Positions 32,960 to 41,460 of a DNA stretch of 64,000 nt are shown in pieces. A model generated the notes under the pieces. It saw nothing but the letters and a program-made list of their open reading frames with translations, did no database searches and had not been told where the DNA came from. This DNA is from Bradyrhizobium sp. CSA112 (lineage in GTDB: Bacteria; Pseudomonadota; Alphaproteobacteria; Rhizobiales; Xanthobacteraceae), in the NCBI RefSeq assembly GCF_029051645.1, contig NZ_JAACFS010000021.1:56832-120831 (forward strand), given 5' to 3'. The translations under genes and the position numbers were made by a program. Within the stretch, counting starts at the first letter, position 1. Every line of letters begins with the position of its first letter.

Positions 32960-33033
32960 ATTCCGGGATGGTCCGAAGGACCAGACCCGGAATCTCGAGA
33001 TTCCGGGTTCGCATCTTCGATGCGCCCCGGAAT
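32960..33033. repeat. Three-stem palindromic repeat (ATTCCGGG/CCCGGAAT family)
   Basis: The ends ATTCCGGG and CCCGGAAT enclose two small hairpins (GGTCCGAAGGACC and GCATCTTCGATGC). Between them is the perfect 22-bp palindrome at 32987-33008. A related shorter element is at 41412-41451. Confidence 0.75.
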
Positions 33034-33056
33034 GACTGCCCATGTAAGGAATCCCC

Positions 33057-34139
33057 ATGTCCGCAAGCAACGCCCTCCACATCGCCGTGCTCGGCGGCGA
33101 TGGCATCGGCCCTGAAGTGATGGCGCCGGCGCTGGAAGTCCTGCGCAAGATCGAGGCGACATCGGACCTCAAATTCCGCTTCACCGACGCGCCGGCCGGC
33201 GCCAACAATTATCTCGCGACCGGAAAGTCGATGCCGGACTCAACGGTGCGGCTGTGCGAGGAAGCGGACGCCATACTGCTCGGCGCCTGCGGCCTGCCGT
33301 CGGTGCGCTACCCCGACAATACCGAGGTCGCGCCGCAGATCGAACTGCGCTTCCATTTCGATCTCTATGCCGGCGTGCGCCCGGCGCGGCTCGTTCCGGG
33401 CGTGCCGAGCCCGATCGTCGGCGCCGATCAGCGCGGCATCGATCTCGTGCTGATCCGGGAATCCACCGAAGGCCTGTTCGCCTCGATGGGGAAGGGCGTC
33501 GTGACGGACACCGAAGCGCGCGAGACGCTCGTGATCACCCGCAAGACCTCGGAGCGGCTGTTTGAATTCTCGTTCCGCCTCGCCGAACGCCGCAAGGCGC
33601 GCGGGAAGGCGAACGGCGGCTTGACCTGCGTCGACAAGGCGAACGTGTTCAGGGCGTTCGCGTTCTTTCGCGAGATGTTCGATGAGGCCGCCAAACGCCA
33701 TCCCGATGTCAAGGCCGACCGGCTCTATGTCGATGCCTGCTCGCTGATGCTGGTGAAGCGGCCCTGGGACTTCGACGTCATGGTGACCGAGAACATGTTC
33801 GGCGATATTCTCTCCGACCTCGCCGCCGGCCTGATCGGCGGGCTGGGCATGGCGCCGTCAGCCGATATCGGCGACCGCTACGCGGTATTCCAGCCGTGCC
33901 ACGGCACAGCGCCCGACATCATGGGGCAGGGCAAGGCCAACCCGACCGCGATGATCCTGTCGGCGGCGATGATGCTGGACTGGCTCGCGGACAAGCACGG
34001 CCTTGAAAGTGCGGCGGAGGCCGGCGAGCGCATCGAGCGTGCGGTGGACAAGGCCTATGCCGGCGGAATCAAGCCGATGGAATTCGGCGGCAGCAACGGC
34101 ACTGCCGATATTGCGAGGGCGGTGCTCGCGGCGCTGTAG
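33057..34139 (+). CDS. Isocitrate/isopropylmalate dehydrogenase family protein (tartrate dehydrogenase-like)
   Basis: This 360-residue decarboxylating dehydrogenase begins HIAVLGGDGIGPEVMAPALEVL, the family start. It carries LRFHFDLYAGVRPARL, IRESTEGLFASMGKG, DKANVF and the metal-binding VTENMFGDILSDLAAGLIGGLGMAPSA. The sequence is closer to the tartrate dehydrogenase/beta-isopropylmalate group than to true LeuB or Icd. The natural 2-hydroxy acid substrate is uncertain. It lies downstream of the alcohol dehydrogenase with only a repeat between and may share its pathway. Confidence 0.85.
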   Translation: MSASNALHIAVLGGDGIGPEVMAPALEVLRKIEATSDLKFRFTDAPAGANNYLATGKSMPDSTVRLCEEADAILLGACGLPSVRYPDNTEVAPQIELRFHFDLYAGVRPARLVPGVPSPIVGADQRGIDLVLIRESTEGLFASMGKGVVTDTEARETLVITRKTSERLFEFSFRLAERRKARGKANGGLTCVDKANVFRAFAFFREMFDEAAKRHPDVKADRLYVDACSLMLVKRPWDFDVMVTENMFGDILSDLAAGLIGGLGMAPSADIGDRYAVFQPCHGTAPDIMGQGKANPTAMILSAAMMLDWLADKHGLESAAEAGERIERAVDKAYAGGIKPMEFGGSNGTADIARAVLAAL

Positions 34140-34152
34140 GATAACCACCCGT

Positions 34153-34269
34153 CGTCCCGGCCTTGAGCCGGGACCCATACCCTGCGGGGCTTGTTGTTGC
34201 GGAAGGTATCGGACGCCTGCGTGTCACCGATGGGCCGCGGAGTATGGGTCCCGGCTCAAGGCCGGGACG
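34153..34269. repeat. Long inverted repeat, probable bidirectional terminator
   Basis: Perfect 27-bp arms (34153-34179 and 34243-34269, starting CGTCCCGGCCTTGAGCCGGG) flank a 63-base loop. It lies exactly between two convergent genes. Elements of this family are dispersed in Bradyrhizobium-like genomes. Confidence 0.8.
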
Positions 34270-34293
34270 GGGAGATTGTTGCGCCCCCCGATT

Positions 34294-35115
34294 TTACTGC
34301 CCCTTGAATTGCGGCTTGCGCTTTTCCATGAAGGCCGTTCGGCCCTCGCGAAAATCTTCGCTATCCATACAAGTGCGGCCGATCTGCTTGATCGCATCCA
34401 TGTCGCGCTTGCTTTCGTCCTTCAGCACCTCGGCGATGGTGATCTTGGCGGCCTTGATCGCCAGCGGCGCGTTGCCGGAGATGGTGCGCGCGATTTCCAT
34501 GGTGGCGTCCCATAACCCCGCGTCCGGCAGCACGCGGTCGACCAGACCGATCCGCAGGGCTTCGGCGGCCTCGATCCGCATGCCCGTGTACATGATGAGC
34601 CGCGCCCAGGACGGCCCGACCAGCGAGACCAGGTGCTTGAGGCCGTCGTAGCCATAGGCGATGCCGAGCTTTGCGGCGGGAATGCCGAACTGGCTGTTGT
34701 CGGAGGCGATACGGATGTCGGTGAACATCGCGACCTGCATGCCGCCGCCAAGGCAGAAGCCGCGGATGCAGGCAATGGTCGGCTTCGGATAGCTTGCGAG
34801 CAGCGCACGCTGCGCTTCGCTACGTTTCGAATATTCCTCCGACGCCGCCGCATTGTGGCGGGTCTTTTCGAACTGGCTGATATCGGCGCCCGAGACGAAG
34901 GCCTTGTCGCCGGCGCCGACCAGGATCACGACGCGAACGTCGGGATTGTCACGCAGCCCGATCAACGCGTGACCCAGGCCCTCCCACATCTCGAGCGACA
35001 TGGCGTTGCGCTTGTCGGGATTGTTGAATGTGATGACGCCGACGCCATCGCTGACACTTTGCAGGATCTTGCCGTCGGCATGGGAGATTTCGGCGGTCTT
35101 CGGGAAATCGAGCAT
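34294..35115 (-). CDS. Enoyl-CoA hydratase/isomerase family protein
   Basis: This 273-residue crotonase-fold enzyme has the oxyanion region around VSGADISQFE (about 73-82). The second conserved block is ACIRGFCLGGGMQVAMFTDIRIAS (about 115-138). The C-terminal helices end FREGRTAFMEKRKPQFKGQ, typical of enoyl-CoA hydratases. The acidic pair of mitochondrial-type hydratases is not obvious, so isomerase or another acyl-CoA reaction is possible. It converges on the dehydrogenase gene across the long inverted repeat. Confidence 0.87.
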   Translation of the reverse strand: MLDFPKTAEISHADGKILQSVSDGVGVITFNNPDKRNAMSLEMWEGLGHALIGLRDNPDVRVVILVGAGDKAFVSGADISQFEKTRHNAAASEEYSKRSEAQRALLASYPKPTIACIRGFCLGGGMQVAMFTDIRIASDNSQFGIPAAKLGIAYGYDGLKHLVSLVGPSWARLIMYTGMRIEAAEALRIGLVDRVLPDAGLWDATMEIARTISGNAPLAIKAAKITIAEVLKDESKRDMDAIKQIGRTCMDSEDFREGRTAFMEKRKPQFKGQ

Positions 35116-35482
35116 CGGTTGCGGCTTTCAGTCGGGAGGCTTGATCCATTGTCGGACGAGCGTCGCGCCGAGGTCAATCGCCGCATCTTGCATGGCGTCA
35201 GGACCGGAACAGATGCCGGGAGGGATTGTGAGATTGGTGGCGCAGGGCCGGGCACACGCGAGTGGTGAGGACTTTGCAGCGGCGAGGGAGCACGACTATT
35301 CGCCGGAACGTACCGCGCAGGCTTTTCGCTGCGATACGGCCGGGCTCCGCCATTTGCGATGACGGCGAACCGATCTTGTCCCGGCCAGATCAAGATCAGG
35401 CCTAGCGCAGCAACAGGCTACCCGGCGATTTCTCGCGTCGATTGATCGGGTCCGCGGTGCTGCGATCCAGGCGCGATAGTGC
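35116..35482. other. Intergenic region without recognised gene
   Basis: This is 367 bases between the enoyl-CoA hydratase start and the XRE regulator stop. Reading frames here show no family resemblance, and I see no strong repeat or RNA signature. Confidence 0.5.
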
Positions 35483-35881
35483 CTAGCCCTCGTTGGCGGC
35501 GATCGATTCCATCAAGGACACGAGTTGACGTTGTACGGTCTGGTCCTTGATCTTGCTGTAGGCACGCAACAGCCTCAGGCTGAACGCGCTGTCCAGGAAC
35601 AGCAGGCTCTCGACTTCGCGCGCCTTGCCGTCGCCGTCGTAGAAAAACGTCACCGGCACGTCGAGCGCGGTAGCGATTTGCTGAAGACGAGCAGCGCCGA
35701 CACGGTTGACGCCCTTCTCGTACTTCTGGACCTGCTGGAAGCTGACGCCCAGCTTGTCGCCGAGCTCCGCTTGCGAGATTTTCTGTTCCACACGCCGCAG
35801 GCGAATCCGCTTGCCCAACTCGATATCGGGTTTGCCGGCGCTGCGCTGTTTCATCTTCTTTGCTGCTGATCTGCTGTTCAT
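35483..35881 (-). CDS. XRE family helix-turn-helix regulator
   Basis: This 132-residue protein has a basic N-terminal tail and a Cro/C1-type helix-turn-helix at about 25-80. The stretches are LGKRIRLRRVEQKISQAELGDKLGVSFQQVQKYEKG and NRVGAARLQQIATALDVPVTFF. A C-terminal helical region of about 50 residues follows. The ATG at 35881 has AAGGA about 11 bases upstream; an upstream TTG is less likely. Small regulators of this type are abundant in Bradyrhizobium. Target genes cannot be read here; the upstream region is a 0.9-kb gene-free space. Confidence 0.88.
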   Translation of the reverse strand: MNSRSAAKKMKQRSAGKPDIELGKRIRLRRVEQKISQAELGDKLGVSFQQVQKYEKGVNRVGAARLQQIATALDVPVTFFYDGDGKAREVESLLFLDSAFSLRLLRAYSKIKDQTVQRQLVSLMESIAANEG

Positions 35882-36796
35882 TCGTCTACCGTCCTTCAAT
35901 CGGGAAACCCTGGCAAAAGTAGGTCAGGGGTTCATCCATATTTGCCACATTAAAGTCAGTCTGGACCGTGTTGGTATAGGGAACCACGGGAATCCTGAGA
36001 TTGCCGGATGGGGTGCCAAACGCTTGCGCGCATTGGAAGCATCCTGATACCGGCGCCGCCAACCACCTAAGGCTGTCGACGCCCGGGGTCTATTTGGCAA
36101 AAAACCCCGTCCTCTACATTTGACAAAATATTCGACAAACCACAACCACCGCGAGTTCAAAGGCCACAGATTTTGATCCGCATGATTACTGGGAAGCGGT
36201 CTGGCACCGGATTTCTACGGGTTTTCCGGCCGATAATGCGATCGCTCACAGCGCGTGTCGCTCCGACGTCGGCGTGCATCGCGTGAAATCTGATGCCTGA
36301 CAAAATGCAGCAAAGTTCAGCGTCGGCTTTCTGATCGAGCTGGCGGGAAATTTCGGCAAGTTGCGCTGGCTGCGCTGCCTGCAACCTGTGGAGCGGGTCT
36401 GGCGCACCGTCGCATCGACCATTTCGAAGGCGGGCTGCTCGTGCGGCTTTGGGCAAGATCCGACATCGCGCAACATTTGCGGCGCGTCAGTTGGCCGCGC
36501 CAAAAAAAGGCGGCGTTCGGATCGATCGCGAGACTCACTTCAGCAACGCATGTCCCCGGGAGCCATGGCGAGCGCCGAAGGCTGTTGGCGCAGGGACCAT
36601 CGGCTCGGCCAGCCCTCCGGCGATTGGCAAAATGATTACAACTATCGGGCCGCCTGCGGCCTATTGGTCCCCAGCTACTACTTAAATTGGCTTCCACAGC
36701 CGCGCCGTTTTGCATACGCTTTGTGTCTGCAGCCGCATTGTCGGTCAGGCCCAAAGTCCCGCTTACAAGGGACGGGCATTACAGGGGAGGAACGCT
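35882..36796. other. Long gene-free region upstream of the TRAP operon
   Basis: This is 915 bases of somewhat lower GC than its surroundings. Frames in it have no recognisable family. It includes a TTGACA at about 36118, repeated GACAAAAT words, a GGCCGCCTGCGGCC hairpin near 36650 and AT-rich patches. It may be decayed coding sequence or an extended regulatory region. No tRNA or known small RNA is evident. Confidence 0.4.
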
Positions 36797-37795
36797 ATGA
36801 AGCGAAGAACCGTACTTGCGGGCCTTGGTGCGACGGCTGCTGCCGGCGCGCTCGGCATGCCATCGATCCTCAGGGCCCAGACGCCCGTCACGCTAAATGG
36901 CGCCGTGCAGTTCAACGACGATCACGCCTTCACCAAGGCGCTGACCCGGTTCGAAGAGCTGGTGAAGAAATATTACGGCAAGCCCGTCAACTTCACGCTG
37001 CACAAGAATTCATCGCTCGGCCTCGAGAAGCAGTATTTCGAGTACATGTCGCAGGGCAAGGCGGTCGATTACGGTATCGTCTCGCCGGCGCACATGTCGA
37101 CCTTCGCCAAGGCGGCTCCGTTCATCGATGCGCCCTTTGTGTTCAAGGGCGTCGAGCACATGAACAAGGTCGTCGAGAAGAATATCCTGGCGCCGGTCGC
37201 CGATGAAATCGCTGTTAAGGCCGAGGTCGTCCTGATCGGCTATGCGGGCGGCGGCATCCGCAACATCTTCGCAAACAAGCCGCTCAAGAATCTCGCTGAT
37301 CTCAAGGGCCTCAAGGTGCGCGTGCAGGGCGCGCCGATCTGGTCGAAGACGTTTGCAGCCGTCGGCATGAGCCCGACGGTGATCGCCTACAACGAAGTCT
37401 ACAACGCCATCCAGAACGGCGTGATCTCGGCCGGCGAAAACGAGGCCGCCGGCGTCGAGGCAATGAAGTTCTACGAAGTCGCGCCCCATCTCAACCTGAC
37501 GCAGCACGCGGTATCGATCCGGCCGATCTGCTTCTCGGTGAAGACGCTGAAGACCCTGCCGAAGGATCTGCAGGACGCGATCATGAAGGCCGGCAAGGAA
37601 GCCGGCGACTACGGCCGCCAACTGGAATCGAGCGAAGAAGTCGTCAAGCTCGATACGCTGGAAAAGGCGGGCAAGCTCAAGCGCGTCCCCTTCGAGGAGC
37701 GCGACGCCATGAAGAAGCTCGCCGATCCCGTGATGGCCACTTATGCCAAGGAAATCGGCGCCGAAGCCATCTTCGAGAAGATCAACGTCGCCTGA
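36797..37795 (+). CDS. TRAP transporter solute-binding protein (DctP family)
   Basis: This 332-residue periplasmic protein has a twin-arginine-like N-terminus (MKRRTVLAGLGATAAAGALG). The fold of DctP proteins follows, including GGGIRNIFANKPLKNLADLKGLKVRVQGAPIWSKTF, with the conserved Arg that contacts the carboxylate ligand, and NEVYNAIQNGVISAGEN. GGGGAGG is 7 bases before the ATG. The Q and M membrane subunits follow. A strong 13-bp stem-loop sits just after the gene. The ligand is an organic acid of unknown identity. Confidence 0.9.
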   Translation: MKRRTVLAGLGATAAAGALGMPSILRAQTPVTLNGAVQFNDDHAFTKALTRFEELVKKYYGKPVNFTLHKNSSLGLEKQYFEYMSQGKAVDYGIVSPAHMSTFAKAAPFIDAPFVFKGVEHMNKVVEKNILAPVADEIAVKAEVVLIGYAGGGIRNIFANKPLKNLADLKGLKVRVQGAPIWSKTFAAVGMSPTVIAYNEVYNAIQNGVISAGENEAAGVEAMKFYEVAPHLNLTQHAVSIRPICFSVKTLKTLPKDLQDAIMKAGKEAGDYGRQLESSEEVVKLDTLEKAGKLKRVPFEERDAMKKLADPVMATYAKEIGAEAIFEKINVA

Positions 37796-37816
37796 TATTT
37801 GTCGCGCCGAGCGACA

Positions 37817-37852
37817 GGAAGTGGGGCAAGCCATGCGGATTGCCCCACTTCC
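37817..37852 (+). terminator. Stem-loop between dctP-like and dctQ-like genes
   Basis: GGAAGTGGGGCAA and TTGCCCCACTTCC are perfect 13-bp arms around a 10-base loop, without a T-run. It probably stabilises the binding-protein mRNA or limits read-through so the binding protein is made in excess. Confidence 0.7.
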
Positions 37853-37874
37853 GTGATCGTTACCTTCCGGAGCC

Positions 37875-38393
37875 ATGATGACTGAAATACCGATGCCGCC
37901 GAACCCGTCGCTATGGCGACGAGCAACGGCGGCCTATGCGAAAATACTCGAAATCCTGCTTGCCGCATGTGTCGGCATTCTGGTCGTTCCGGTCACCTTG
38001 CAGGTCATATCGCGCTACACGCCGTTCATTCCGTCCTACATCTGGACCGAGGAGATGGCGCGTTTCCTGTTCATCTGGACCATCATGATCGGTGCCATGG
38101 TCGGAATCAGGGAGGCGCAGCATTTTGAGGTCGACGTCTGGCCCACCCTGTCGCGGCGGGCGGAAGCCGCGGTGCGGATCGTCGCGCGTCTCGGCGTGCT
38201 GGCGATGGCGCTGGTATTCGTGTGGGCTGGCCTGGAATTTACGCGGTTCGCTTGGAACCGAACGTCGGAACTGGCCGATCTACCGCTCTGGATGATTCAT
38301 GTCGCATGGCCCGTGGCGGGTGTGACGTGGATTGTCTTTGCAGGCGACCAGATCATCGACGAGTTGAAAATTCTGGTCGGGGCGAGCCGATGA
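37875..38393 (+). CDS. TRAP transporter small permease (DctQ family)
   Basis: This 172-residue protein has four membrane segments with the DctQ pattern: LLAACVGILVVPVTLQVISRY, TEEMARFLFIWTIMIGAMVGIREAQHFEVD, and the third and fourth helices thereafter. CCGGAG lies just before the ATG. It ends in an ATGA overlap with the large permease. Together with DctM and DctP it makes a sodium-coupled organic-acid importer. Confidence 0.9.
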   Translation: MMTEIPMPPNPSLWRRATAAYAKILEILLAACVGILVVPVTLQVISRYTPFIPSYIWTEEMARFLFIWTIMIGAMVGIREAQHFEVDVWPTLSRRAEAAVRIVARLGVLAMALVFVWAGLEFTRFAWNRTSELADLPLWMIHVAWPVAGVTWIVFAGDQIIDELKILVGASR

Positions 38394-39709
38394 ACGGTAA
38401 TGTACTTTCCGCCGGAGAGGCCGCACTGGTCCTGTTCGGCGTTTTCGTTGGCCTGCTCGTCGTGCGCGTGCCGGTAGCGTTTGCGCTGGGTCTTGCCTGC
38501 GTACCGATCCTGCTCATCGAGCCCCGCCTGTCGATGATGTCGCTCGCGCAGGAGACATTCAACGCCTACAACTCGTTCATCCTGCTCGCCGTGCCCTTCT
38601 TCCTGTTGACCGCCAACCTGATGGGCATCGGCGGCATCACCGACCGCCTGGTAGCGTTGTCGCGCTCGATGGTCGGGCATTGGCCGGGCTCGCTGGCGCA
38701 GATCAACGTTGTGCTGTCGGTGTTCTTTGCCGGCATTTCCGGCTCTTCCACCGCCGACGCCGCGAGCCAGTCCAAGATCTTTATCGATGCCCAGACCAAG
38801 GAAGGCTACGATCTCTCGTTTTCGATCGCCATCACGGCGGTATCGGCGGTGCTCGCCGTCATCATCCCGCCCTCGATCCTGATGATCGTCTGGGGCGGAT
38901 TGATCTCGACCTCGATCGCAGCGATGTATCTGGCCGGCATCGTCCCCGGGCTGTTGATCGCGGGCGCCCAGATGGCGACGGTGCATGTCTACGCGGTGCG
39001 GCGCGGCTATCCGACCTACCCGAAATCGAGCTGGACCGACATAGGCTACGCCATCTGGCGATCGATACCGGCGCTGATGACGCCGTTCATCATCGTCGGC
39101 GGCATCCTGCTCGGATGGTTCACCGCTACCGAATCCGCCTGCGTTGCCGTGCTCTATTCCGTAGTGCTGTCAGCTTTCTTTTACCGGGAAACCGGCCCGC
39201 GCGAACTCTACAAGGCGCTGCTCGACACCGGGCGTCTCGCCGGCGTCGCGCTGTTCTGCATCGGCACCGCGAGCGCATTTGGCTGGCTGCTGGCCTATTA
39301 CAAGATACCGCAGGAGCTCCTGGCCAACGTGTCGACCTGGGGCATGGGCGCGGTCGCGGCCGGCTTCTTCATCGCGTTCTGCTTCCTGGTCGTAGGCTGT
39401 TTCCTCGACGCCATTCCGGCGATCGTGATTGTCGGCACCGTGCTGGAGCCCTTAGCGAAGTCGGTCGACCTGCACCCCGTTCAGTTTGCGATCATTTCGA
39501 TTGTGTCGCTGGCGTTCGGGCTGGTGACGCCGCCCTACGGCCTGTGTCTGCTGATTGCCTGTTCGATTGCGGGGGTGCGGCTGCGCTACGCGCTGAAGGA
39601 CATGGTGATCATGCTGATACCGATGCTATTGGTGCTGGCCGCGCTCATCATCTGGCCCAGCGTTTCGCTGTTCTTGCCGCGCCTGATCGTGCCGGAGATG
39701 CTCAAATAG
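38390..39709 (+). CDS. TRAP transporter large permease (DctM family)
   Basis: This 439-residue membrane protein has about 12 segments and the DctM landmarks: AQETFNAYNSFILLAVPFFLLTANLM, FFAGISGSSTADAASQSKIFI and SIAITAVSAVLAVIIPPSILMIVWGG. The C-terminal half ends FLPRLIVPEMLK. The start is the ATG overlapping the DctQ-like stop. The convergent histidine kinase ends 42 bases away. The ion-coupled transport channel lies in this subunit. Confidence 0.92.
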   Translation: MNGNVLSAGEAALVLFGVFVGLLVVRVPVAFALGLACVPILLIEPRLSMMSLAQETFNAYNSFILLAVPFFLLTANLMGIGGITDRLVALSRSMVGHWPGSLAQINVVLSVFFAGISGSSTADAASQSKIFIDAQTKEGYDLSFSIAITAVSAVLAVIIPPSILMIVWGGLISTSIAAMYLAGIVPGLLIAGAQMATVHVYAVRRGYPTYPKSSWTDIGYAIWRSIPALMTPFIIVGGILLGWFTATESACVAVLYSVVLSAFFYRETGPRELYKALLDTGRLAGVALFCIGTASAFGWLLAYYKIPQELLANVSTWGMGAVAAGFFIAFCFLVVGCFLDAIPAIVIVGTVLEPLAKSVDLHPVQFAIISIVSLAFGLVTPPYGLCLLIACSIAGVRLRYALKDMVIMLIPMLLVLAALIIWPSVSLFLPRLIVPEMLK

Positions 39710-39751
39710 CATGGCGCTATTGGCTCTGATCCAAGCAGAGCCGATAAGGCT

Positions 39752-41296
39752 CTATTCGTCCCGGTTGAGCGCGCAGCTCACCGTATAGACCACGCCGCGC
39801 GGCAGGAAATCGACGGTTGCTTCGCCGCCGAGCTGGTCGCGCGCGCTGCGCTCGATCAGCCGCGAGCCGAAGCCGCGCTGCACCGGCGCCGTGACGGGCG
39901 GGCCGCCGGCTTCGGTCCAGATCAGCCGCAACTTGCGCCCGTCGCTTTCTTCGAGAATTTCCCAATCCACCGCGATGGTGCCGGTCTCATTCGATAGCGC
40001 GCCGTATTTGGCGGCATTGGTTGCGATCTCGTGCACGATCATCGACAGCACCACGGCGAGCCGCGGCGAAAGCGGAACCCGCGGTCCGAACATCCGCGCC
40101 CGTTCCGGATTGTTGAGCAGATAGGGCTGCAGCACCCGCGCAATCACTTCCCGCAGCTCCGCGCCCTGCCACCTCTCCTGGCTCAGAAGGTTATGCGCCT
40201 CCGCCAGCGCGCCGAGCCTTCCCTCGAACTTCTCGCGTTCTGCCCGACTCGCGCTGCGGAACGTCTGGGTGGCAATCGACTGCAGGACCGCGAGCGTGTT
40301 CTTGACGCGATGGTTGAGTTCCTCGATCAGGAGATTGTGGAGCATCTCGCCGCGGGCGATCTGGGTTGCCATCCGCACCGCAAAGGCGAGACCGACCATC
40401 AGGAGAACGGCGCCCATCACGCTCGTGATCGCGAGGTTGCGCCACAGCGGCGCGACCAGCGAGCTTTCGGCCACGCCTGCCGCGACCGTCCAGCCGGTGA
40501 GCGAAGAGCGGACAAAGCTCGTAATCAGCGGCACGCCCTCGAGCGATATCGTCGGCACGGTGGATTCGGGATTGAGGAACATCTCCGCATAGAGCGAGGG
40601 CGATGCACGCTTGCCGACGGTCTCTTGCGGATTCGGTACGCGCGCGAAGTTGATGCCTTCACTATCGAAGATCGAGATCGTCCAGTCCTTGGTCGGCCGT
40701 TGCTGCTCGACCATGGCCTGGAAGATCTCGATCGGCGGGCTGAAGGAGATGTCGTAGAGCACCTCGTCGTTGCGGATAACGGGCACCTCGACCGTCAAGA
40801 TCAACCGTTTCTTGACCGATCCGAAGAACAGGTTGGAGTAGACCGGCTTCTTTTCGGCGAAGACCTTCTCGATCATGCCGAGGTTGTTGCGAAGCGGCAG
40901 GTTTGTGGTGTCCGATGTGAGCGAGGAGAACAACTGGCGGCCTTCCCGGTCCGCCACCAGCACGACGCCGCCTTCGCCATACTGGTCGAGGAAACCCTGG
41001 CAGATGCGGCGGAAGCCCTCGAAATCCCCGTCGCGCAATGCGTTTGTCAGCGACAACACCTGGAGCGCGCCGGTGATCCGCTGCATCTCTGCGTCAAGCA
41101 CGAGGCGAATGCTGCGAACGGTTTCAAGGACCCGTTGCGTCGCGTTCTGGCGATCCTGCTTGTAATTGTTGTAGGTGATGCCGCCCGCGAAAATGATCAG
41201 CGGCAGCGTGGTTCCCGCAACCAGAAGGACGAGACGCACTGGCAATGAAAGTTTCGGCAACGCAAGCCCCGGGTCGGCGCCAATCGGGCGAAGCAT
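39752..41296 (-). CDS. Membrane sensor histidine kinase, HWE family, with periplasmic sensor domain
   Basis: This 514-residue protein has a first membrane helix at about 20-40 and a Cache-like extracytoplasmic domain (about 45-285). A second helix is at 288-310 and the HWE kinase core starts near 322. The phospho-acceptor is H329 in ELNHRVKNTLAVLQS. The ATP-binding N-box is HEIATNAAKYGALS with N427, and the WTEAGG stretch (about 460) supplies the WxE of HWE kinases. No partner regulator is adjacent. It faces the TRAP operon and could sense its substrate, but HWE kinases also serve the general stress response. Confidence 0.88.
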   Translation of the reverse strand: MLRPIGADPGLALPKLSLPVRLVLLVAGTTLPLIIFAGGITYNNYKQDRQNATQRVLETVRSIRLVLDAEMQRITGALQVLSLTNALRDGDFEGFRRICQGFLDQYGEGGVVLVADREGRQLFSSLTSDTTNLPLRNNLGMIEKVFAEKKPVYSNLFFGSVKKRLILTVEVPVIRNDEVLYDISFSPPIEIFQAMVEQQRPTKDWTISIFDSEGINFARVPNPQETVGKRASPSLYAEMFLNPESTVPTISLEGVPLITSFVRSSLTGWTVAAGVAESSLVAPLWRNLAITSVMGAVLLMVGLAFAVRMATQIARGEMLHNLLIEELNHRVKNTLAVLQSIATQTFRSASRAEREKFEGRLGALAEAHNLLSQERWQGAELREVIARVLQPYLLNNPERARMFGPRVPLSPRLAVVLSMIVHEIATNAAKYGALSNETGTIAVDWEILEESDGRKLRLIWTEAGGPPVTAPVQRGFGSRLIERSARDQLGGEATVDFLPRGVVYTVSCALNRDE

Positions 41297-41411
41297 AGGA
41301 GAAGCCGCCGAATTTCGCCAAGAATATTAGAGGGATGTAAACCCGCTCTCGGCAAAGCGCCGGGCTCCGGGACGATCGTCTTCGCGCCGCGGAACCCGGA
41401 CCTTCCCGCGA

Positions 41412-41451
41412 GTCATGCCGGGGCGGCTCGAAGCGACGACCCCGGAATGAC
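41412..41451. repeat. Palindromic repeat (GTCATGCCGGGG/CCCCGGAATGAC)
   Basis: The 12-base ends are inverted with one mismatch. It is a short relative of the element at 32960-33033 and lies between two leftward genes. Confidence 0.6.
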
Positions 41452-41460
41452 CCGTGTGGC

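Noticed and set aside
36154..36167. FNR/FixK-like box TTGAT-N4-ATGAT upstream of the TRAP operon
   Set aside because: Only the left half matches TTGAT-N4-ATCAA, and it lies over 600 bases from the gene.
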